Assembly: GCA_021604725.1 (NCBI GenBank)
Contig: BQJN01000004.1
Coordinates: 1-64,000, forward strand
Reading direction: 5' to 3'
Length of the DNA: 64,000 nt
Origin: Lysobacteraceae bacterium
GTDB lineage: Bacteria > Pseudomonadota > Gammaproteobacteria > Xanthomonadales > BQJN01
Below are positions 18,458-27,466 of the stretch, piece by piece. How positions within the stretch are numbered: the first letter of the stretch is position 1; each line of letters opens with the position of its first letter. Made by a program: the position numbers and the translations under genes. Under the pieces are notes generated by a model. It did not search any database. It saw nothing but the letters and a program-made list of their open reading frames with translations, and was not told where the DNA came from.

Positions 18458-19317
18458 TTGGCGTCGCCCTGCTCTTTGATCACCACCTCACCGCGAACAA
18501 TGACTCGATACTGACCGAGCAAGCGCTGGTACATCGCCTCATTTGCGCTCTCCCTGGCACGATCTTGCCATTCCCGGATGACCCTTTCGCGAATATCTGC
18601 CAACGGTGGCAGTTGGCCAGCACTGCGTTGTTTGAGATTGACCAAGTGCAGGCCGTAGCCTGACTGCACCGGCCCCTGCCAGCCGCCTATTTCCAGCGCC
18701 TCAAGTCGATCGACAAACGACCGGCCAAGATATCGGGCCACGTCAAAACCGGACACATGATCAAAGTTTGCTGGCAGCATGGTGTTGTCACCCAGTGACT
18801 CAAGCGGCGCACTGACCGCTCCAGTATTCAAACGCTCACGAAGATCAGTCATGTCCTGTTCGGCGTTATCGTGCCTGGTTGGATCAAAATAGACCTGATC
18901 GAAGCTGAATATGGGCTCGGAGGTGAACAATTCGGCATGGTCCCGTCGAAATGACTCCAGGTCTATTTCTGAGGGTTCACCCACGTCGATCAGGTCGTTG
19001 CTTAGAAACTCCATTTTCTGTCGAAGCCTGCGCCTGATCACCAGGTCATCCTGATCCAGACCCAAGCCCAGCGCTTGACGGTAGTACACCTCCTCGCGAA
19101 TACGATTGTCGACCAGACCCGCCAGCTCATCAGCATTGGGCGGGCGCTGCCAGGTGCGTGCAAATTGCTCTTGAAGTCGCTTGATGTCCGCTTCAGTCAA
19201 CACGATTTCCTGCTGTTCAATCGACGGCGCGCCGCTGTTGACTATTTCGTTGACGACAAAGATCGCAATGCCTATCAAGACAAAGTGAAATAATGGTTCG
19301 CGTAGTATCTTTCTCAA
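18454..19317 (-). CDS. Peptidylprolyl isomerase, parvulin/PpiC-like, membrane anchored
   Basis: LREPLFHFVLIGIAIFVV...QSGYGLHLVNLKQRSAGQLPPLADIRERVIREW; probable TTG start at 19317 (track start 19518 looks over-extended). Confidence 0.78.
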   Translation of the reverse strand: MRKILREPLFHFVLIGIAIFVVNEIVNSGAPSIEQQEIVLTEADIKRLQEQFARTWQRPPNADELAGLVDNRIREEVYYRQALGLGLDQDDLVIRRRLRQKMEFLSNDLIDVGEPSEIDLESFRRDHAELFTSEPIFSFDQVYFDPTRHDNAEQDMTDLRERLNTGAVSAPLESLGDNTMLPANFDHVSGFDVARYLGRSFVDRLEALEIGGWQGPVQSGYGLHLVNLKQRSAGQLPPLADIRERVIREWQDRARESANEAMYQRLLGQYRVIVRGEVVIKEQGDAK

Positions 19318-19450
19318 AAATCGAATCCTTGTGCATTGGCAGCCAAATTGAGCAAGCCCAACGGCCAGACGGCGGTGACGGCAGGGCCGATGTTCTAAAC
19401 CGACTGCCCGCAATATACTTCGCAAGTGCAATCTACACCGGGAGTGCCGC

Positions 19451-20614
19451 GTGGACAACGACCAAAAACAATACGAGGTTGCGGTAATCGGGCTGGGGGC
19501 AATGGGCGCTGCGGCCACCTATCAATTGGCCAACAAGGGTATCAGGGTGCTTGGCATTGATCAGCACGACCCGCCCCATTCCCACGGCTCAAGTCATGGT
19601 GAGACGCGTATCACTCGCGAAGCGATTGGCGAAGGTCCACAATTCGTACCGTTGGCACGGCGGTCGCACCTGCTGTGGCGCAAGATTGAAGCGGCCAGTG
19701 GAAAACGGCTTTTCACGCAGTGTGGTGGTCTGATTATCGCCGGCAGTGGTCTTGATTCGCCCTTGCACGGCCAGCGCAACTTTCTCCGGTCCACCGTTGA
19801 CCAGGCAATCCAGCACAACATTCTCCATCGACAGCTCGCTGCCCAAACCATCGCCGAACAACACCCACAATTTGCAGTCGATGACTACCAATGCGGCTAT
19901 TACGAGCCTGGTGCCGGCTTCCTCAACCCGGAAGCTGCAATTTCGGCACAGCTGTCTTTGGCCGAGTCTGTTGGCGCGACTGTAATCACTGGCAGCAAGG
20001 CGACCTGGTCCAAGGTTGGCGCAGGCTTCGCAATCTCGGTCAATGGGAACATATTCTATGTCGACAAAGTCGTTTTAGCCCTGGGTCCATGGTTACCGCA
20101 GGCAGTGCCGTACATTTCGCCGAGACTGACCGTGCGTAGGCAATCACTATTTTGGTTCGCTCTCGATGGGACCGTCGATTACCGAACCAACACGCCAATA
20201 TTTATCTGGCACTGGGGGCCTGGCGAGAATGAGGTGTTTTACGGATTTCCGCAGATTGGACCCAAGCCTGAAATCAAAGTGGCAAGCGAACAAACCTGCA
20301 AAAGCACAGCACCCGACAACGTTGAGCGGCATATCGACAAAGATGAATGCGTCCATTTTTACGCCCGGCATCTCGCTTCTCGACTACGCGGCGTGAGTAA
20401 TCGGTGCACGCGCGCAACCTCTTGCCTTTATACCTGCACCGAAGATTCAGACTTCATTATTGATTGGTCGCCAGAGCAAGCCGACATGCTTATCGTTTCT
20501 GCGTGTTCGGGCCATGGGTTCAAACATTCCGCCGCGATCGGTGAAGCTGTGGCAGAAATGATAACGACAGGGACAACACCTGCGGTGCTTTTGCCTTTTG
20601 CATTGAAGACCTGA
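19451..20614 (+). CDS. solA: FAD-dependent N-methyl-L-tryptophan/monomeric sarcosine oxidase-like
   Basis: EVAVIGLGAMGAAATYQLANKGIRVLGIDQHDPPHSHGSSHGETRITREAIGEGPQFVPLARRSHLLW; symbol by similarity only. Confidence 0.8.
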   Translation: MDNDQKQYEVAVIGLGAMGAAATYQLANKGIRVLGIDQHDPPHSHGSSHGETRITREAIGEGPQFVPLARRSHLLWRKIEAASGKRLFTQCGGLIIAGSGLDSPLHGQRNFLRSTVDQAIQHNILHRQLAAQTIAEQHPQFAVDDYQCGYYEPGAGFLNPEAAISAQLSLAESVGATVITGSKATWSKVGAGFAISVNGNIFYVDKVVLALGPWLPQAVPYISPRLTVRRQSLFWFALDGTVDYRTNTPIFIWHWGPGENEVFYGFPQIGPKPEIKVASEQTCKSTAPDNVERHIDKDECVHFYARHLASRLRGVSNRCTRATSCLYTCTEDSDFIIDWSPEQADMLIVSACSGHGFKHSAAIGEAVAEMITTGTTPAVLLPFALKT

Positions 20615-20757
20615 AGGCCGGCGGCCCAAATTGCGGTCCGTGCTAACCGTTTCCCGATGTGTGACGTCTACGTTATTGAAAGGCAAGTGCAGAACTCGTT
20701 AGTCGCGGCAAAGCACACCAGCCTTTGAAACGAAATGTCTATCAAAGGAGATCTCGA

Positions 20758-21360
20758 ATGAGCGAACTGACTACGATAAAGGCCGGCTTAAGTGCATTTG
20801 GCGCTGCGCTGGGAATGGTGTTGATGGCTGGCAGTGGCGTCCAGGCCCATGGTGAGCACGCCATGGTGTTCTCGCACCACGACGCTGAGATTCAGGTGAT
20901 GGGAGAACGCAACAACCGACGCTACCGCGTTGGCGACCGCGTGTTCGGTCGCGATGACCTCACAGAGCAGCAATGGGCCAGGCTCGATGCCATTGAAAGG
21001 CGACTTGAAGCGGCAGAAAAGGAGTTTGAGGCCAGCACCGAAGGCCTCGATGAGTGGGCCGAGCAGATGGACAAGGTAGCAGCAAAAATTGAGCTCGCTG
21101 CCGATGGCATTGACGACATTGAGATCGACATCGATCGCACCGATGGCAAGATCAGCCACCGTGAGTTTGAGCAAATGGCCCGCGCCATGTCAGAAAAAAT
21201 GCGCGTATTTGAACAACAAATCGCAGTCCATGAGAAGGAAATGCGCGCCATCGAGGCTGAAATGCCCGAGATTAATCAAGTCGCGCTCAACCGCCTGGAA
21301 GCCGAGGCCGAGCAGCTAAAAGTTACCTTGTTGCAAATCGTCGAAGAGCTCGACACCTGA
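20758..21360 (+). CDS. Hypothetical secreted coiled-coil protein
   Basis: ATG preceded by AAAGGAG; signal peptide-like N-terminus, Glu/Lys-rich helical remainder. Confidence 0.65.
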   Translation: MSELTTIKAGLSAFGAALGMVLMAGSGVQAHGEHAMVFSHHDAEIQVMGERNNRRYRVGDRVFGRDDLTEQQWARLDAIERRLEAAEKEFEASTEGLDEWAEQMDKVAAKIELAADGIDDIEIDIDRTDGKISHREFEQMARAMSEKMRVFEQQIAVHEKEMRAIEAEMPEINQVALNRLEAEAEQLKVTLLQIVEELDT

Positions 21361-21413
21361 GATCGCTATTTGCACCGAGCTGGACACGCCCGCACGCTTG
21401 TCAAACAACCGCA

Positions 21414-21431
21414 CCGCACATGGATGTGCGG
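21414..21431 (+). repeat. GGA-loop hairpin CCGCACA-TGGA-TGTGCGG
   Basis: Perfect 7-bp stem, loop ACATGGATGT; identical to 50185-50202. Confidence 0.9.
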
Positions 21432-21481
21432 ATGTCGGCCTCGGCAGCAGCCAAAACCTGCCAGTGACAAGCCCTACAGCT

Positions 21482-22579
21482 TCAAGCCCGACGAATTGAC
21501 TCAATATCGTTACTGGCCTGACTGGAAAGGTACTGTCGAGGGGTCATGCCGGTATGCTTCTTAAATGCTCGGTAAAAGGTTGCGTTGCTGGCAAACCCTG
21601 CCTCCAGGCCGATATCCATGACCGATTGCCGGCTGCTCATATCACAAAGCAAACGCTGCGCTTCCTGAACACGTCGTTGGTTGATCAACTCTGAAAAAGA
21701 GGTATTCAGGTGGACGCTGAACAACTGAGACAGCTGATGCGGGGTGATCTCCATCACATGGGCCAAGGTGGCATGGTCCAGGTTGTCTTGACGCCACAGT
21801 TGTCGGTCATCGAGTGCTTGATCAAGGCGGCTAGTCAGCTGCCTGACTACCGAATCGGGCAATTGGCTGCGTGCATACGGCTTTCCAGGGCATGGGATGC
21901 GTTGCATCAAGCCTTCCGGCATGACCACCAGGAGCGCCACCGCATAAATCAATACTGCCACCAGGGCGGTGGTGACGTACGCGGCCACCGGTGGGTAGCT
22001 GCCGAACAGCATCAGCGAGCTGGTGAGAGCCAGGTCAAAGGCAGAATAGGCTAGCAACAAGGACAAAAGAAATCGTAACCAGGCGGTATGCCAGGCGGGA
22101 CGCGACCCACCATCCGAGGTAGTTGCTTGGCGCGAAATAGCGCTGCGAGCGGACCACGCACAGATCGCGGTTAGCACCCAGAACAACGTATACACAGCCA
22201 TAGTCAACCCTGCCGAGGGTTGCAGTGCCAGCTTTTCCGGCCCGTCCATGGCGTAGATCGGCAACATGGCCAGCGCGACCAGCCCGGCAGGCAAAAATAC
22301 CAAAGGCCAGCGCAGCGCTTGTTGCCGCAAGAACCTTTGAACGTACACGTAGGTGAGCGGACCGATCAGAAACCACATTGGCACAAACACGCCAATGAGA
22401 TGCGGCCATCGGTTCAGTAGCCCGGATGCACCGGCATAACTTTCTGCGACCAGGATCGTAGCCACCGCCACCAGGGCTGCCAGCACCGCATTGCCGGGTG
22501 CACGGCGCCTGCCGACCGTTGCCAGCAGCAGCGCCAAAAATGTGCCATGCAATACCAGCAACCCCAGTAGTGTGGTCAC
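21482..22579 (-). CDS. AraC family transcriptional regulator with membrane-spanning N-terminus
   Basis: SELINQRRVQEAQRLLCDMSSRQSVMDIGLEAGFASNATFYRAFKKHTGMTPRQYLSS. Confidence 0.87.
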   Translation of the reverse strand: MTTLLGLLVLHGTFLALLLATVGRRRAPGNAVLAALVAVATILVAESYAGASGLLNRWPHLIGVFVPMWFLIGPLTYVYVQRFLRQQALRWPLVFLPAGLVALAMLPIYAMDGPEKLALQPSAGLTMAVYTLFWVLTAICAWSARSAISRQATTSDGGSRPAWHTAWLRFLLSLLLAYSAFDLALTSSLMLFGSYPPVAAYVTTALVAVLIYAVALLVVMPEGLMQRIPCPGKPYARSQLPDSVVRQLTSRLDQALDDRQLWRQDNLDHATLAHVMEITPHQLSQLFSVHLNTSFSELINQRRVQEAQRLLCDMSSRQSVMDIGLEAGFASNATFYRAFKKHTGMTPRQYLSSQASNDIESIRRA

Positions 22580-22580
22580 C

Positions 22581-23198
22581 TCATCCGTCCTCGTTTAAGT
22601 TTGCGGTCGGACCACCGGGAATGTTGCGGCGGTATTCGATATCAAAATATTGCGTCCAGTCGCCACCGGCTTGTTTGTTGAAACCCCAGTTGTGAATGTT
22701 GCCATTGGCCATTGGCTTCCAGTGCCAGCGATGCTTGCTGCGCCGCGGCGTACCCTGCCTGTCATTAAACTCAATCCAGTCGGTTTCCAAAACCATGCTT
22801 CCATCCTGTTGCAAACCACCTCGCAATGGCAAGTATGACCCATTGTTTGCCACCCAGACTTGATGCCACTTGCCATCTGCACCCAACGCGGTGTGACTAC
22901 GACCCTCCATCCGAAACGCAGTGCCCGGCGTGGTATAGATGTCATTGAGGTGCTGCCAATGTTGCATTAGCACACATCCCTGCAGCCCTTTTTCAATGGT
23001 ATCGAAGCCAACCATCAGACCTGATGATCGATCAAACACCATCCACTTCCCGACCCAAAAGTCGAAATCAGCATAGTTCCCATTCGACTCGGCCCACCAC
23101 ACCGGCCCACTGCAGGGAATGCCTGCTGTTTGAGCCTGAGCCAGGCTTGAATGCAGTGCCGAAACGGCCAGGGCAGCGCCCAGAAAAAGGTATTTCAT
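22581..23198 (-). CDS. Hypothetical secreted protein (DUF1579-like)
   Basis: Signal peptide ALHSSLAQAQT; FDFWVGKWMVFDRSSG... Confidence 0.6.
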   Translation of the reverse strand: MKYLFLGAALAVSALHSSLAQAQTAGIPCSGPVWWAESNGNYADFDFWVGKWMVFDRSSGLMVGFDTIEKGLQGCVLMQHWQHLNDIYTTPGTAFRMEGRSHTALGADGKWHQVWVANNGSYLPLRGGLQQDGSMVLETDWIEFNDRQGTPRRSKHRWHWKPMANGNIHNWGFNKQAGGDWTQYFDIEYRRNIPGGPTANLNEDG

Positions 23199-23214
23199 CT
23201 TTTGCTCCTAGTTA

Positions 23215-23368
23215 AAGATCGTCCACGATTAACCATCCATGGCTAACGCGGACACGGGTTTTCAAGGAGCGCGGTCATTGAAACCCTTCATTTTCAATGA
23301 ATTGAAAATGGCTGGCACGTTCCATGTGCCAGGGCAAGCGTCCAAACACCTATCCGTGGACGCGCTCC
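23215..23368 (+). mobile_element. Copy 1 of the five-hairpin non-autonomous element (~154 bp, diverged ends)
   Basis: AAGATCGTCCACGATTAACCATCCATGGCTAACGCGGACAC...CTATCCGTGGACGCGCTCC; aligns along its length with copies at 38136 and 44661; left flank AGTTA. Confidence 0.8.
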
Positions 23369-23488
23369 GGTTCGATGTGACTTCATCTCGAAGCCGCAGA
23401 ACAACGTCGCATGACCCGGGTTACCGACTCATCTCAGCCCATTGGATGGAAGCAAATTGCGCTCAAAGGCTTGCGGCGCACACAAACA

Positions 23489-23510
23489 TTGTATTATTGT
23501 GCTAATACAA
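23489..23510. promoter_or_regulatory. Candidate GntR/YtrA operator (8-6-8 inverted repeat)
   Basis: TTGTATTA-TTGTGC-TAATACAA just upstream of the GntR gene start. Confidence 0.65.
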
Positions 23511-23529
23511 TAATCTTGAAGCACAGCTT

Positions 23530-23937
23530 TTGAACCTTCATCTGAATCACCAGGACGGTACCCCGGTCTATCAACAGATCATCCAACAGGTGAAACATCT
23601 GGTGGCCAGTGGTCGATTGACACCGGGCCAGGAAATCCCGCCCATCCGCAAGCTGGCCGAACAGCTGTTGATCAACCCCAATACGGTCGCGCGCGCCTAC
23701 CGCGACCTTGAACAGTCCGGTTGGGTATTCAAGCGGCGTGGTGCCGGCACATATATCGCTGAGCGCTGTTCTCCCCTGTCCAACAGTGAAAAGAATCGCA
23801 TCCTTGGTGAGCGCGCATCAGCTCTCCTCGCCGAGGCCCATCAGATGAATGTTCCTCTTGCAGAAGTCATTGACCTGCTTCATCAACTCCACCGCGACAA
23901 GCACTCGCCGCCTGAACCCAATGAGGACCAACCATGA
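23530..23937 (+). CDS. GntR family transcriptional regulator (YtrA-like, short)
   Basis: GTPVYQQIIQQVKHLVASGRLTPGQEIPPIRKLAEQLLINPNTVARAYRDLEQSGWVFKRRGAGTYIAE. Confidence 0.9.
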   Translation: MNLHLNHQDGTPVYQQIIQQVKHLVASGRLTPGQEIPPIRKLAEQLLINPNTVARAYRDLEQSGWVFKRRGAGTYIAERCSPLSNSEKNRILGERASALLAEAHQMNVPLAEVIDLLHQLHRDKHSPPEPNEDQP

Positions 23938-24854
23938 CCCACTCGCTCGACCGACCTGTGGTGGTCGTAAATCAGCTGAGTCGAACTTTTGACCAGCAGC
24001 CAGCCTTGAGCAGCGTGAATATGCAGGCCTATCCAGGCCAGGTGTATGGCATCGTCGGCGAGAACGGGGCCGGGAAAACGACCTTGATCAAGCATCTGTT
24101 AGGCTTGTACAAGGCACAATCTGGTACCGTCCGCGTCTTTGACAAAAACCCGGTCAAACAGCCAGAGGCTGTGCTTTCGAACATTGGCTATCTGTCGGAA
24201 CAACCCGATATGCCAGCCTGGATGAAAATCTCAGAGCTGATCAACTACACGGCGGCGTTCTATCCGGGGTGGGATTCGAGTTACGCCGCGGAGCTGGTCG
24301 CAATGTTCGGGCTCGACACTTCGCTACAAGTGCGCAACCTGTCGAAAGGCATGCGGGCGCAGTTGGGTCTGGTCCTGGCGCAGGCGCATCGCCCTCGATT
24401 GCTGTTGTTGGATGAGCCTTCATCCGGCCTGGATCCGAACGTTCGCAGAGACATTCTAAGTGCGATCATAAGAACGGTGGTTGATGAAGGCCGGTCCGTC
24501 ATCTTCTCGTCCCATCTGCTGGAGGAGGTTGAGCGAGTCAGTGATCATTTGATGATGTTGCGCAAGGGTCAGATCATGCTGTCGGACCCGATGGAACAGG
24601 TGTTATCCGACCACCACCGACTCACATTCAAGTCCAGTTCGCCCCCGCCATTCCTTGGTCAATTGGATCAGGTGCTGCGCAGTGAAGCCCTGGGAGATGA
24701 GTGGCAAGTCGATTGCTACGGTCCACTGGAAGCGCTGCGTGCGCATACCCAATCAGCCGGCATTGAGCTGCTCAGCCATCACCGCTTGTCGCTCAACGAG
24801 ATCTTTTTGTTGCGCAGTCGTTCACTCTCGCAAGCGGCACCCTCGCATGCGTAG
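23934..24854 (+). CDS. ABC transporter ATP-binding protein
   Basis: GENGAGKTTLIKHLLG, LSKGMRAQLGLVLAQAHRPRLLLLDEPSSGLDP. Confidence 0.95.
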   Translation: MTHSLDRPVVVVNQLSRTFDQQPALSSVNMQAYPGQVYGIVGENGAGKTTLIKHLLGLYKAQSGTVRVFDKNPVKQPEAVLSNIGYLSEQPDMPAWMKISELINYTAAFYPGWDSSYAAELVAMFGLDTSLQVRNLSKGMRAQLGLVLAQAHRPRLLLLDEPSSGLDPNVRRDILSAIIRTVVDEGRSVIFSSHLLEEVERVSDHLMMLRKGQIMLSDPMEQVLSDHHRLTFKSSSPPPFLGQLDQVLRSEALGDEWQVDCYGPLEALRAHTQSAGIELLSHHRLSLNEIFLLRSRSLSQAAPSHA

Positions 24855-26463
24855 TCGGCAAATTCGCGCCTTGCTCTGGGAGTTGTGGGCACGCAATAGG
24901 TTTTCACTGGCAGCGACTGTGATTGGGGTGCCATTGTTGTTGCTTGGTGCTCAACAAATCGTCGCAGTTTGGCCTGCTTTCCAGGTGGGATATGGACTGA
25001 TCAAGTTGTTGGCCATCTGGAGCATCGCCTACCTGGTAATGATCTTTTCCTATGCAGAATTTTCTGCCAAGTCCCTGCAGACCGGGTTTCCTCGTCATGT
25101 CATGAAACTGCCGGCACCCACTTGGCTTCTCCTCGCAACGCCGCTAACCGTCGCTGTTTGCACGGTGTATTCGCTCGCCATCATACTCACCTCCTTGATG
25201 GTCGACCAATCCATGTCAGGTTTGGACTATTGCTTGTTCTTCCTGGCTGCAATTGTTGCCATGAGTTGGATGCAAGCCATCAACTGGGGCCTGAACCGCA
25301 CCCCAATACGAGCGGCCATTGTGGTGATTGTGGTCTTGGCCCTGACCGGCGCCGCCATGGTTTCCACACTGTCGATTTCGGGTGGGCCAATCATGCCGTT
25401 TGGGCTGGCGTTGATCACACTGCTGCTGTTGGCACTGGTTGGCGTCAGCTTTGCCTATTGGACACTGAAGCGAGTTCGCTGTGGCCAAACCATTGGCCAG
25501 ACCATCTTCTGGAGTGACTTCACGGTGCCGGGCTTTGCCATGCGTCGTCTTTTTCGATCACCGGAGAAAGCGCAGTTTTGGTACGAATGGCGCGTATTTG
25601 GTTCGCTATTGCCATTGGCCGCGCTATTTTTCGGAGCCCTGTTGTTCTTCGCGCAGTTCCTGCCCTCTGCTGCCAACGATTCGATCAATGCAACGGCAAT
25701 CGTTATCGGAATGTTTCTATATATCGCAACGTTGGCAGGCTTTGAGCTCGGAAAATCCCACGTTGGAGCCAGCGATAGAAGCATGACCGGTTTCTGGGCG
25801 AGCCGACCGCTTGGGTCTCATCAATTGGCATTTGCCAAAGTAAAGGTGGCCGGGTTCAGCGTTGCTCTGGCATGGCTGCTTTGCTTTATTCCACTTGTCG
25901 CCGCCTGGTGGCTGACAGACCACGCAATAAGACTGAACCAGGCATGGCTTGTGCTCAGATCGCTGCACGGTTTCGAGGGTGCCCTGGTCACTGTCTTTTT
26001 GGCGGCAAGTGTTGTTCCTGTTCTGGCCTGGGTCCTGTGCGGCAATAGTCTGGCGGTCGGAATGATCGGCAACCGTCGAACCAAACGAACGCTGGCCGTG
26101 GCCGCCGTTGCCACGATTGTCACCATCGGTTTCGCTGCCTATAGGCTCTCGCTGATTGAGAACTGGACAGACGTTTTGTTGACTCATTACCCAACAGTGT
26201 TCGCCATGCTCGCCGTCATCGTATCGGTTGGGTTCATCTTGCTGCTGCGCGCCTTTGTTCGAATCGCCCCTTGGTCCAGCATACGTTCACGTTTTGTTGC
26301 CACTTTAATATGTGCTGGCCTGGTCCTGGCGGCCACATCGCTGATGGACGGTCTCACACATTTCCCATTTGGCTTCCTTAGTCTGACTATCGTCTTGTCA
26401 CTGCTGTCGCTGTACCCCTGGTTGCTCGCACCAATCGCTCTACACAACAACCGTCACCTCTAG
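24847..26463 (+). CDS. ABC transporter permease
   Basis: Multi-TM protein from ATG 24847 (MRSRQIRALLWELWARNRF...), overlapping the ATPase gene. Confidence 0.82.
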   Translation: MRSRQIRALLWELWARNRFSLAATVIGVPLLLLGAQQIVAVWPAFQVGYGLIKLLAIWSIAYLVMIFSYAEFSAKSLQTGFPRHVMKLPAPTWLLLATPLTVAVCTVYSLAIILTSLMVDQSMSGLDYCLFFLAAIVAMSWMQAINWGLNRTPIRAAIVVIVVLALTGAAMVSTLSISGGPIMPFGLALITLLLLALVGVSFAYWTLKRVRCGQTIGQTIFWSDFTVPGFAMRRLFRSPEKAQFWYEWRVFGSLLPLAALFFGALLFFAQFLPSAANDSINATAIVIGMFLYIATLAGFELGKSHVGASDRSMTGFWASRPLGSHQLAFAKVKVAGFSVALAWLLCFIPLVAAWWLTDHAIRLNQAWLVLRSLHGFEGALVTVFLAASVVPVLAWVLCGNSLAVGMIGNRRTKRTLAVAAVATIVTIGFAAYRLSLIENWTDVLLTHYPTVFAMLAVIVSVGFILLLRAFVRIAPWSSIRSRFVATLICAGLVLAATSLMDGLTHFPFGFLSLTIVLSLLSLYPWLLAPIALHNNRHL

Positions 26464-26641
26464 CCTGCATTATTCATGAAGGCTAGGTAGACATGACGCT
26501 GCAAATGAAAAGGTGCTTCGTCAAAGTCACGTTTCCACGTGCTGATGGTCAATAAAGGTAACGCCCTGCCCACACCATCTCCAGGCAGCCAAGTCGTATG
26601 CTAGAGTACGGCAAACAGACAAAAACAGTAGGGAGGACAGG

Positions 26642-26887
26642 GTGACTATCGCAGAACTCACCGTATTCTTTGGCTGGTTGAGCGCCATCAACCTCGGCCT
26701 GCTGGTGATCATTGCACTGTGTGTGGTGACGCTGCAAAGTTGGATCAAGGGCATCCACCAACGCATGTTCAAACTCAGCGATGAGCAATTGAGCAAGCTG
26801 TACTTTCAGTACCTCGCGGCCTACAAGCTGGCCACCATCGTGTTGTGCCTGACGCCCTACTTTGCATTGAGAATCATGCAAAGCTAG
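26642..26887 (+). CDS. Small membrane protein (DUF6868-like)
   Basis: TIAELTVFFGWLSAINLGLLVIIALCVV...; GTG start. Confidence 0.6.
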   Translation: MTIAELTVFFGWLSAINLGLLVIIALCVVTLQSWIKGIHQRMFKLSDEQLSKLYFQYLAAYKLATIVLCLTPYFALRIMQS

Positions 26888-27019
26888 CGCATTGCGCTCG
26901 CCCGACCACAAAATTTCGTTGAAACACCAAGCCATAACATCAATTCAAGGCCAGCGCCTTACGCATGCCGCGATCGTCCTGCTGATTGTCACCTTCGCAA
27001 CATTACCCGGGGTCGAATT

Positions 27020-27358
27020 AGGTGCCTCCGCCAGGCGCTAATCGACTACCGACGGGCCGTACTTGAGGCCTTGCGGGAAGTCAGCAACGGTCTCAATGCG
27101 ATCACCCAGTCAAAACTGCAAACAGAGGCGCAAGCTGAGCGATTGGCCGCAGCCAACGAGTACTTGCGCCTGGCCGAATTGCAGTATCGAAATGGCGTAT
27201 CCAGCTATCTGGATGTACTGGACGCCCAGCGCCAGCAGTTTGATGCCGAGCTGGCACTCAGTTCTGCCCACCAGAATCGGCTGCGGTCCATCGCCTTCAC
27301 TTACCGCGCACTTGGCGGTGGCTGGACTGCAGAGAATACTCTCACTGCCAGCCGCTAA
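27020..27358 (+). pseudogene. C-terminal remnant of a TolC/NodT-family efflux outer-membrane protein
   Basis: RQALIDYRRAVLEALREVSNGLNAI...LRLAELQYRNGVSSYLDVLDAQRQQFDAELALSSAHQNRLRSIAFTYRALGGGW; no N-terminal portion upstream. Confidence 0.75.
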
Positions 27359-27466
27359 CGAGGAAATGTCGGCCCCAGACATGGCCCTGTCGGCCAGGGC
27401 AACGCGTGTCCAAGCAGCAAGCGTTAGCATCAACTCACCTTATGTCGCAGCACACTTGGTTGAGGA

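Noticed and set aside
24655-24846. N-terminal extension of the ABC permease ORF
   Set aside because: Lies inside the ATPase gene in another frame; permease starts naturally at ATG 24847.
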